A stretch of 6,611 nt of DNA, from contig JAUZEM010000100.1 of NCBI GenBank assembly GCA_030839005.1, positions 1-6,611 of the forward strand. Direction: 5' to 3'. The notes below the pieces were generated by a model that had not been told where the DNA came from, searched no databases, and worked only from the letters and a program-made list of their open reading frames with translations. Numbering within the stretch: the first letter of the stretch is position 1; every line of letters starts with the position of its first letter. Source of the DNA: Actinomycetota bacterium. Lineage in GTDB: Bacteria > Actinomycetota > Acidimicrobiia > IMCC26256 > PALSA-610. Shown in pieces: positions 1-5,359 of the stretch. A program made the position numbers and the translations under genes.

Positions 1-1
1 C

Positions 2-220
2 CTGATCACCGTCGAAGCTCTCGACCGCATCGTCGGGTCGCTGTCCGAAGGATGGACCGAGCTCGGCTGTCATCCCGCCGAGGTCGGCGACTTGCCTCCG
101 GGGATGTACCGCGACGAACGGGAGCTCGAGCTCGCGGTCCTCTGCGACGATCGGGCGCGCGACTCGCTGGCCCGCCACCGCGTCGAGCTCGCTTCGTTCG
201 CGGATCTGCCGCCTCGATGA
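2..220 (+). CDS. YdjC/ChbG/HpnK-family carbohydrate deacetylase, C-terminal fragment
   Basis: Only the last 72 codons are in the window; the 5' part lies outside the left edge. The visible sequence contains GWTELGCHPAE followed by MYRDERELELAVLCDD and ends VELASFADLPPR. This is the layout of the C-terminal region of YdjC-like deacetylases: a late metal/active-site segment of the type E-L-x-C-H-P, then a Tyr-x-x-x-Arg-x-x-Glu-Leu helix, then a short strand ending near 'sfaDL'. Characterised members remove N-acetyl groups from chito-oligosaccharides (ChbG) or act in hopanoid side-chain synthesis (HpnK); the substrate here cannot be told. The stop TGA overlaps the ATG of the downstream glycosyltransferase as ATGA, which points to coupled translation and a shared glycan or glycolipid pathway. 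The family call rests on a short C-terminal stretch, so it is likely rather than certain. Confidence 0.72.
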   Translation: MITVEALDRIVGSLSEGWTELGCHPAEVGDLPPGMYRDERELELAVLCDDRARDSLARHRVELASFADLPPR

Positions 221-1392
221 AGCGTCGCACGATCGTCGTCGTCGGCGGCCTCGCACAACGCGCCGGCTACGGCGGCCACGCCTGGGTCTTCCTCCAGTAC
301 CTGCTCGGCTTTCGCCGCTTGGGCTACGACGTCTTATTCGTCGACCGGCTGGAAACCGAATGGTGCGCCGATGACGACGCCCGCCGGCGTTCCGCGGAGC
401 AGACGCGCAACATCGCGTACCTCGAACGCGCGATGAGCGCCATCGGTACGCCCATTCCCTACGCGGTCCTGTGCGACGGCGGTACTCGGGTGATCGGTAT
501 GGAACGCGACGAGCTCATCGACCGCATGCGGCGGAGCGTGATGCTGCTCGACGTCATGGGGTTCCTCGACGACGACGAGCTCCTGGACGCGGCGCCGCTG
601 CGCGTCTTCCTCGACGTCGATCCCGGCTTTCCTCAGATGTGGCGCGCACTCGGGTGGGCGGACCTCTTCACCCGTCACGACGCGTACGTAACGATCGGCG
701 CGAACATCGGCCGCAGCGATTGCCGCATCCCGACGGGCGGCGTCGACTGGTTGACGACGCGGCCGCCCGTGGTGCTCGAGCACTGGCCGGCCGCGCGGGA
801 CGACGCGAGTACCGCTGCGATCACGACGGTGGCCGCGTGGCGCGGACCGTTTTCGTCGATCGAGTACGAAGGTGAGACGTACGGGCTGCGCGCGCACCAA
901 TTCCGGCGGTTCTCCGCGTTGCCGCGCCGAACCGACGCCTCGTTCGAGCTCGCGCTCGATATCGACCCTGCCGACGAGCGCGACCGCGACCTGCTGCTCG
1001 GCGACGGATGGGCGCTCGCCGAACCGCGCGACGTGGCGGCGGACGTCGGGAGTTACCGCTCGTACGTGCAGCGCTCGCGCGCCGAGCTCATGATCGCGAA
1101 GGGGATGTACGTGCAGGCGCGCAGCGGGTGGTTCAGCGACCGCAGCGCCTGCTATCTCGCATCCGGACGCCCGGTGCTGGCCCAGGACACGGGCCTGCGC
1201 GACCGCTACCCGCTCGGCGCCGGCCTGCTCACGTTCTCGACCCTCGAAGAGGCGGTCGTCGCAGTGGAACGGCTCGACCGTGGCTATGCACACCACGCCG
1301 TCGCCGCTCGCCGAATCGCCGAGGAGTACTTCGACTCCGACCGCGTGCTCGGCCTGCTGTTGCGTGAGCTCGGCGTAGCCGCATCCGCGTAG
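217..1392 (+). CDS. GT-B-like glycosyltransferase (family 1-type), 391 aa
   Basis: This is a predicted cytoplasmic glycosyltransferase with no signal peptide or membrane segment. The N-terminus (residues 5-45) has an opening Rossmann-type strand, TIVVVGG, then a Gly-rich GYGGHAWVFLQYLLGFRRLGYDVLFVD segment typical of the acceptor-domain half of GT-B enzymes. Around residues 298-326 lies YVQARSGWFSDRSACYLASG followed by RPVLAQDTG, the part of the C-terminal nucleotide-sugar domain where family 1/4 enzymes carry 'D-R-x-x-E/C-x-x-A-x-G-x-P-V'. The C-terminus (AAR..AEEYFDSDRVL) is helical, as usual for such enzymes. The ATG at 217 is chosen because it overlaps the upstream stop and begins exactly at the first beta strand; the frame is open back to 52, but that extension is Arg-rich and lies over the upstream gene. 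Donor and acceptor sugars are unknown. Pairing with a deacetylase suggests glycolipid or cell-envelope glycan assembly. Confidence 0.82.
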   Translation: MKRRTIVVVGGLAQRAGYGGHAWVFLQYLLGFRRLGYDVLFVDRLETEWCADDDARRRSAEQTRNIAYLERAMSAIGTPIPYAVLCDGGTRVIGMERDELIDRMRRSVMLLDVMGFLDDDELLDAAPLRVFLDVDPGFPQMWRALGWADLFTRHDAYVTIGANIGRSDCRIPTGGVDWLTTRPPVVLEHWPAARDDASTAAITTVAAWRGPFSSIEYEGETYGLRAHQFRRFSALPRRTDASFELALDIDPADERDRDLLLGDGWALAEPRDVAADVGSYRSYVQRSRAELMIAKGMYVQARSGWFSDRSACYLASGRPVLAQDTGLRDRYPLGAGLLTFSTLEEAVVAVERLDRGYAHHAVAARRIAEEYFDSDRVLGLLLRELGVAASA

Positions 1393-1457
1393 TCGCGCAC
1401 CAATCGTCGTAGCCTTTCCTCGAGGCTCCGCTTGCGATCGCGGTTGGCGATGGCCCG

Positions 1458-1463
1458 AAGGAG
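1458..1463 (+). promoter_or_regulatory. Shine-Dalgarno of the 164-aa gene
   Basis: AAGGAG lies 8 nt before the ATG at 1472. It is the main support for that start and for the gene being real, since its product matches no family I recognise. Confidence 0.6.
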
Positions 1464-1471
1464 TTCGGAAG

Positions 1472-1966
1472 ATGCCGCAGTTTCCTCCTTGGCACCGGCA
1501 AATAGTGGCCTGGCCGGAGGCGGCGCGGATGCGTCAATCGCAACTCCGGCAGGTCGTCTCCGAGCTTGCCGGACGGACACGCAGCCGCTGCGAGCAGTTG
1601 CCCGGCGCGATGGTCGGTGAGCTACGCCGGCGCGTGAACGTGCTGGACCTCGCGACCAAGCACGACGTGGCAGCTCAGAGCAGGCTCGGAAGAAACCGCG
1701 TGTCCTTCGTCCTCAAGGAGTTTCTGGACGCGCAACGCGACCATGACGAGGCACTCCTCGAGTCGCTTCGTTCGGAGCTCCGCGAGGAGTTGCAGAGTTT
1801 CGCCGCGGCCATCGATGACGACTTGTTCGCGACCGACGAGCAGCCGTCGTCGACGGAGGCGGTAGCACCGAAGCGTGCGCCTGCGGACCTCGACCTGACG
1901 GACGACGACGACGAGCTCGATCTCATGGGCGAGGAAGCGACGACTCCGAAGCGAGGAAGTCGATGA
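1472..1966 (+). CDS. Unrecognised helical protein with acidic tail, 164 aa
   Basis: I do not recognise this protein. It has three visible parts. Residues 1-18 are Trp/Pro-containing (FPPWHRQIVAWPEAA). Residues 19-118 are predicted helical and charged, including LATKHDVAAQSRLGRNRVSF and then EALLESLRSELREELQSF, which looks amphipathic and able to form coiled coil. Residues 119-164 are a low-complexity tail with an Asp/Glu run (TDDDDELDLMGEE) and a basic end (PKRGSR). There is no signal peptide or membrane span. The central 'LATKHDV' followed by a long helix faintly resembles phasin-like or other small actinobacterial coiled-coil proteins, but this is only a shape similarity. The gene follows the glycosyltransferase by 79 bp and may be read through from it. 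Its last 44 bp overlap the 3' end of the opposite-strand hydrolase gene. Confidence 0.62.
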   Translation: MPQFPPWHRQIVAWPEAARMRQSQLRQVVSELAGRTRSRCEQLPGAMVGELRRRVNVLDLATKHDVAAQSRLGRNRVSFVLKEFLDAQRDHDEALLESLRSELREELQSFAAAIDDDLFATDEQPSSTEAVAPKRAPADLDLTDDDDELDLMGEEATTPKRGSR

Positions 1967-2771
1967 GCGCGTCGGCAACCGCAACCGGGTGGGTGAACGG
2001 TCCGAGGTGGCTCGCGTCGGAGATCTCGACGTAGCCCGCGCCGGGGATGTTCGCGGCCGCCTCGCGGGCGCGCGGTGGTGGCGAGTCGATGTCGTGCTCG
2101 AACGCGACGACCAGGCAGGGAACGCGAATCGAAGGCCAGCCCTGCGTCCGCGCACTGTCCAGGGACCACGCGAGACACGCCTCGTACTGACCGAGCCGGC
2201 CGGGATTCGGCCACGCCGGCATGTCGCCGATCAGCGCGAGCCAACCGTCGACGATCGCGTCCTGCTGCAGGTCGGAGTTCGGCAGATAGCGCAGGGTTTC
2301 GGTCGCGAAGAACAGGGGCGGCAGGTCGTAGCCGAGTCGCGCGAGGTCGCGCTCGACCGTCGTGATCGCCTTCTCCCAGGACGTCGCGACGTTGCAGCTC
2401 CCGAGGAACGCGGCAGCGCGTGCCCGTTCCGGATGCTCGATCGCGATCGTCTCGGCGACCCAGCCACCCATGGAGTGGCCGACGAACGTCGCGGTGCGGA
2501 TTCCCAGGTGGTCGCACAACCCGAGCGTGTCGGCAACGAGTTCCGCGACGGTGTACGGCGCGGGCGGTGACGACGACGGTGCCATCCCGCGGTTGTCGAA
2601 CGTCACGACCCGGTACCCCGCGGCCGTCAGGGCCGGGACGATCCCGAACCAACCCGCGGCCGGTCCGCCGCAGCCGCAGATGAGCACGATCGCTTCGGCA
2701 TCGGGGTCGGGATCGTCCGAGTCGTAGACGTCGTACGCGATCGTGACGGATTCCAGATCGACGGTCGGCAT
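1923..2771 (-). CDS. Alpha/beta-hydrolase, 282 aa
   Basis: This is a predicted cytoplasmic serine hydrolase of the alpha/beta-hydrolase fold (esterase, lactonase or haloperoxidase-like). Visible elements, numbered from the chosen start, are strand beta-3 and the oxyanion region (IVLICGCGGPAAGW, about 28-41), the FDNRG turn (58-62), the nucleophile elbow GHSMGG with Ser100, the acid in FEHD at Asp227, and the base in SHLGPF at His255. The cap region (about 130-210) is helical. The length is normal for the family. The ATG at 2771 is chosen because family members begin a few residues before a 'v-x-i-a-Y' strand, here VTIAYDVY. An in-frame ATG at 2801 would add ten residues, MHSGAGRLAP, and lacks a ribosome binding site. 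The gene starts about 52 bp (or 22 bp) after the SGNH lipoprotein gene and is probably the last gene of that operon. The substrate cannot be inferred; the cysteine-rich CGCGG in place of the usual HGxxG is mildly unusual. Confidence 0.85.
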   Translation of the reverse strand: MPTVDLESVTIAYDVYDSDDPDPDAEAIVLICGCGGPAAGWFGIVPALTAAGYRVVTFDNRGMAPSSSPPAPYTVAELVADTLGLCDHLGIRTATFVGHSMGGWVAETIAIEHPERARAAAFLGSCNVATSWEKAITTVERDLARLGYDLPPLFFATETLRYLPNSDLQQDAIVDGWLALIGDMPAWPNPGRLGQYEACLAWSLDSARTQGWPSIRVPCLVVAFEHDIDSPPPRAREAAANIPGAGYVEISDASHLGPFTHPVAVADALIDFLASESSLPRP

Positions 2772-2823
2772 GGGTGCCAGCCTGCCCGCGCCGGAGTGCA
2801 TCAGTCGAGAGACGGTGATCGCG

Positions 2824-3879
2824 TCACGAACGCGACGGCAGGTTCATCGTGCGGGTCGGGAACAGCTCCGACAGGAGCCACCGCGCGGCCCAGGTTGCGG
2901 CCGATGGCGGGAAGTGCCGGCCGTCCGGCCGCGGCCGGGTTCCCGCGACGAACGCGGGACACGGTGGGCCGCGCGGGCAGAGCTTCGCCGCGAGATCCAC
3001 CAGCGTCACCGAGTCGGGATGTCGCGCTTGGAATTTTCGCAGGAGCGTGTCGAGGCGGACGTAGCCGGCGTCGTCGGCCTTCCGGTCGGTTGTTTCGGTA
3101 CGTTGTGCCGGGTTCGGCGCCGCCGCCGCCTCGGTGACGACCACGACGCGGGCACCTCCGGCGGTGAGCCGAGCGAGCGCGGCATCCATGCGAGACATGA
3201 TCTCGGCTTCCCACTGGGGCGTCTCCGCGACGACGGTGTGACCACCGACCACCAGATCGGATTTCTCCCAGACGCTCATCCAGACCACGATTGTGGGTCG
3301 CGCACGCGCGAGCGCGTTGCGCACGGCCCAGTCGACGAGCGCGTGACAACGATCCGAGTGCGGGGTGATCGATTCGTTACGGGTCGTCGTGATCTCGCCG
3401 CTGGCGATGCCGCACCCGAACACGACGCCCTGATAGGTCGCGATGCCGACCGAGCTCGCCGCCGCGTTCAAGCCGGGCCAGAGACTGCAGGCGGTCGAGT
3501 CACCAACGAGCAGGATGCGTTGCTCGCGCACCGAGGCGGGCAGCGCAAGCGGACCGCTACGGCGGTTCGCGTCGACGGCTTGGCGCGTTTCGGCCGGGCG
3601 CGGCGGACCACACAGGAGCGGATCGCCATACCCCCACAAGAACTTCGGTGGCCCCGACGCCGGTGGCCCAGTAGCCGGTGTCGCAGCGACCGTCGACGAC
3701 ACCGTCGCCTCGGTCGCTGTCACCGAAGAGACGACGGGAGTCGTCGAACCGGCCGACCTCGCCGCGGGAGCCGACGCGCACGAGGCCAGCCCCACGAACA
3801 CCGCCGCGCCAGACAACCAAAGGCTGGCCTTCCGCCGAACTCCTCGCTCCCCGAACGCGCGACCGAGCATCGCTCCCAT
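2824..3879 (-). CDS. Secreted SGNH-hydrolase-fold lipoprotein, 351 aa
   Basis: This is a predicted exported lipoprotein with an SGNH/GDSL-type domain, probably an esterase, deacetylase or acyltransferase acting on a surface glycan. The N-terminus has Arg/Lys (RRK, 15-17), a hydrophobic stretch (19-33) and a lipobox L-A-S-C with Cys34 as the lipidation site. Residues 35-79 are a Thr/Ser/Ala/Pro-rich linker. The catalytic domain shows block I VGDSTACSLWPGL with Ser128, a Gly-rich segment VVFGCGIASGE (152-162), strand VVWMSVWEKSD (198-208), and block V RPDGRHF with Asp319 and His322. This resembles the SGNH domain attached to acyltransferase-3 (OafA-type) enzymes, but here it is free-standing. 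A clear GxND block III is not seen. Six cysteines after Cys34 (90, 131, 156, 178, 301, 307) would suit disulfides outside the cell. The gene lies 29 bp after the repeat protein gene. Met4 is an equally possible start; both have weak ribosome binding sites. Confidence 0.8.
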   Translation of the reverse strand: MGAMLGRAFGERGVRRKASLWLSGAAVFVGLASCASAPAARSAGSTTPVVSSVTATEATVSSTVAATPATGPPASGPPKFLWGYGDPLLCGPPRPAETRQAVDANRRSGPLALPASVREQRILLVGDSTACSLWPGLNAAASSVGIATYQGVVFGCGIASGEITTTRNESITPHSDRCHALVDWAVRNALARARPTIVVWMSVWEKSDLVVGGHTVVAETPQWEAEIMSRMDAALARLTAGGARVVVVTEAAAAPNPAQRTETTDRKADDAGYVRLDTLLRKFQARHPDSVTLVDLAAKLCPRGPPCPAFVAGTRPRPDGRHFPPSAATWAARWLLSELFPTRTMNLPSRS

Positions 3880-3908
3880 GCTGCATCAGCCGAGCAGCGA
3901 GAACGTGC

Positions 3909-5108
3909 TCACCTCCGCCGCTCGATCAGCGTGCCCTCGGAGCTGTATCCGACAGCGAAACAGCTTCTGTTGCCGGTACACGACACACCGTTCAGCGCAT
4001 TGTCACCGCGGGCCGGGTTGGCGCTCGGGACGATCTCCCAGCTCGTCCCGTTCCAACGCTCGACGAGGGTGACGGAGTGCCCCCCGATCTTCTTGGTGAA
4101 GCTCCCGACGGCGAAGCAAGTAGTGGTGCTGGTGCACGACACCCCGGTCAAGGTGTTCTCCGGCAGGCCAGTGGGGTACGGGCTCGGGACGATCGCCCAG
4201 CTGGTGCCGTTCCAACGCTCGATAAAAGCGCCGACGGCGCCGGTGTCCTGTATGAAGTCGTAGGAGTATCCGACGGCGAAGCAGCTGGTGGTGCTCGTGC
4301 ACGACACGCCGTACAGCGCACTGTTCGGCGCGCCGATGATCGTCCCGGGGCTCGGGCTTGGGACGACGGCCCAGCTCGTGCCGTCCCAACGTTCGACGAG
4401 CGGGTCGAAGGGTCCGGGCTCGTGGCCGACGGATCCGACGGCGAAGCAGCTGGTGGTGCTGGTGCACGAGACGCCGTAAAGAATGCTCTTCCACGGCACG
4501 ATCGGCGGGATCGGGCTCGGGCTTGGGACAATCGCCCAGCTGGTGCCATTCCAATGCTCGACCAGTGTGTCGATCGCGCCGGAGATGTTCCCGTAGTCGC
4601 CGACGGCGAAGCAGTTCGTGCTGCTCGTGCACGACACGCCGTACAGCTCAGATCCTCCCGTGCCGGTCGGCTTGGGACTCGGGACGATCGCCCAGCTGGT
4701 GCCGTTCCACCGCTCGACCAGCGTGCCGGACGCGGAGGATCCGACGGCGAAGCAGTTGGTGGCGCTGGTGCACGACACGTCGTACAGCGCACCGGGCGGG
4801 TTGGGGCTCGGAACGATCGCCCAGCTGATGCCGTTCCAACGCTCGATCAGTGTTCCGGACCCGGAGTATCCGACGGCGAAGCAGTTGGTGCTGCTGGTGC
4901 ACGACACGTCGTTCAAGACGCTGTCCGTCGTGCCGCTCGGGTTGGGGCTCGCGACGGGCAAGAATGGCGGGCCTACCCCGTGCGGCACTCCCCCTGACGC
5001 CGAGGCAGTCAGGGGAACAGCAACCCCAGTGGCCACGAGCAACACCACCGCGACGAACCGCAACCTGACGCGCGCCCGACCGCGAACCGTCGCCCCTAGT
5101 GCCCACAC
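3909..5108 (-). CDS. Secreted seven-repeat protein, predicted seven-bladed beta-propeller, 399 aa
   Basis: The N-terminus is an export signal: basic residues (RGRARVRLR), a hydrophobic core (about 18-34) and a likely Ala-x-Ala cleavage near residues 35-38. The mature part is almost entirely seven tandem repeats starting at Leu65, 108, 155, 210, 265, 320 and 372. The consensus is L-Y-G-V-S-C-T-S-x-x-x-C-F-A-V-G, then a variable loop, then T-L-V-E-R-W-N-G-T-S-W, then A-I-V-P-S-P-x-P. Each repeat has one Cys-x5-Cys pair, 14 cysteines in all and none elsewhere, which suits disulfides in an exported protein. The last repeat stops at TLIERRR, while a lone FLPVASPNP precedes the first repeat, as expected for a propeller ring closed by its two ends. 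Similar 'SCTS..CFAVG..WNG.SW' proteins are known to me from actinobacteria, with no established function. There are no catalytic motifs. The GTG start is set by GTGAGG 5 nt upstream. It is the first gene of a probable three-gene operon. Confidence 0.87.
   Translation of the reverse strand: MWALGATVRGRARVRLRFVAVVLLVATGVAVPLTASASGGVPHGVGPPFLPVASPNPSGTTDSVLNDVSCTSSTNCFAVGYSGSGTLIERWNGISWAIVPSPNPPGALYDVSCTSATNCFAVGSSASGTLVERWNGTSWAIVPSPKPTGTGGSELYGVSCTSSTNCFAVGDYGNISGAIDTLVEHWNGTSWAIVPSPSPIPPIVPWKSILYGVSCTSTTSCFAVGSVGHEPGPFDPLVERWDGTSWAVVPSPSPGTIIGAPNSALYGVSCTSTTSCFAVGYSYDFIQDTGAVGAFIERWNGTSWAIVPSPYPTGLPENTLTGVSCTSTTTCFAVGSFTKKIGGHSVTLVERWNGTSWEIVPSANPARGDNALNGVSCTGNRSCFAVGYSSEGTLIERRR
3912..4916 (-). 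repeat. Seven in-frame tandem coding repeats
   Basis: On the coding strand the units are 4916-4788, 4787-4647, 4646-4482, 4481-4317, 4316-4152, 4151-3996 and 3995-3912 (129, 141, 165, 165, 165, 156 and 84 bp). Two blocks are strongly conserved at nucleotide level: the one encoding VSCTS-CFAVG and the one encoding ERWNGTSWAIVPSP. The stretch between them varies in both length and sequence. The last unit is short and lacks the WNG-SW block. All length differences are multiples of three, so the array is maintained as coding sequence. Confidence 0.9.
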
Positions 5109-5113
5109 GAGAA

Positions 5114-5119
5114 CCTCAC
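5114..5119 (-). promoter_or_regulatory. Shine-Dalgarno of the repeat-protein gene
   Basis: On the minus strand GTGAGG ends 5 nt before the GTG codon at 5108-5106. This is good spacing and decides for the GTG start over later in-frame codons, which would cut into the signal peptide. Confidence 0.6.
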
Positions 5120-5129
5120 CCCGTCCGTA

Positions 5130-5158
5130 ATAAGAGCGCCGTGCGTCCCCGTTGTCAA
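5130..5158 (-). promoter_or_regulatory. Housekeeping-type promoter of the repeat-protein operon
   Basis: Read on the minus strand, TTGACA (5158-5153) is followed by a 17-bp spacer and TCTTAT (5135-5130), a 4/6 match to TATAAT, with AT-rich TTATTA continuing just after. Transcription would begin near 5123, giving a leader of about 15 nt that still includes the GTGAGG ribosome binding site. The placement relative to the gene and the perfect -35 make this the best promoter seen in the window. It is a sequence match only. Confidence 0.55.
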
Positions 5159-5280
5159 CTGGCGCCGGCGGCTCGGCCGCTGTTTGTCGCCCGGGCCGTC
5201 ATCGGGACCTGGGCCCACGATCGGTAGCGTTCGCGGTCCGTGCTCCAAGACCTTGACATCGCCCCGAACACGTCACCTGT

Positions 5281-5303
5281 CGACGTGCTCGACGTGCTCG
5301 ACG
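5281..5303. repeat. 9-bp direct repeat upstream of phosphoketolase gene
   Basis: CGACGTGCT occurs twice head to tail, followed by a further CGACG. It lies about 60-80 bp before the phosphoketolase start, in the divergent intergenic region. It could be an operator-like site or part of a short coding leader; nothing in the sequence decides between these. Confidence 0.4.
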
Positions 5304-5349
5304 CGCCGGATCGCTCGCCACGCAGACCCTTGTGAAATTCATCGAGCCC

Positions 5350-5354
5350 GGAGG
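5350..5354 (+). promoter_or_regulatory. Shine-Dalgarno of the phosphoketolase gene
   Basis: GGAGG lies 5 nt before the GTG at 5360. This near-perfect site fixes the start of the phosphoketolase at a GTG. Another GTG at 5332 is in a different frame. Confidence 0.8.
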
Positions 5355-5359
5355 ACATC

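Noticed and set aside
334..1296. Minus-strand frame of 320 codons
   Set aside because: It is antisense to the glycosyltransferase, is Arg/His/Val-rich and has no recognisable domain.
1410..1427. AGCCT/AGGCT inverted repeat after the glycosyltransferase as a terminator
   Set aside because: The stem is only about 5 bp and no T-run follows; it is too weak to call.
1284..1580. Minus-strand frame with a protein-like helix (ELLRAIANRDRKRSLEERL) across the gap after the glycosyltransferase
   Set aside because: It overlaps both + strand genes, its ends are low-quality sequence, and the + strand gene has AAGGAG before its ATG. The helix-like look is probably chance.
3909..3995. Frameshift or truncation of the last propeller repeat
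   Set aside because: No remnant of the missing WNG-SW block appears in any frame after the stop, and the missing half is present at the N-terminus, so a split closing blade explains it better.
2743..4263. Long + strand open frame (506 codons) opposite the lipoprotein and hydrolase genes
   Set aside because: The translation is Arg-rich with no domain, and it runs antisense to genes with clear SGNH and repeat motifs. Long antisense frames are expected in GC-rich DNA.
3912..4916. Regular repeats with variable segments, considered as a CRISPR-like or non-coding array
   Set aside because: Units are 84-165 bp, keep one reading frame, and encode a consistent protein consensus after a signal peptide.
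3678..4997. Long + strand frame (439 codons) with repeated GAGARHAVQ-like segments
   Set aside because: The repetition is the mirror of the minus-strand propeller repeats. The minus strand has the signal peptide, promoter, ribosome binding site and protein-like composition.
5253..5258. TTGACA on the + strand as a -35 box for phosphoketolase
   Set aside because: No acceptable -10 follows at 16-18 bp (the sequence there is near CCTGTC), so it is not called as a promoter.
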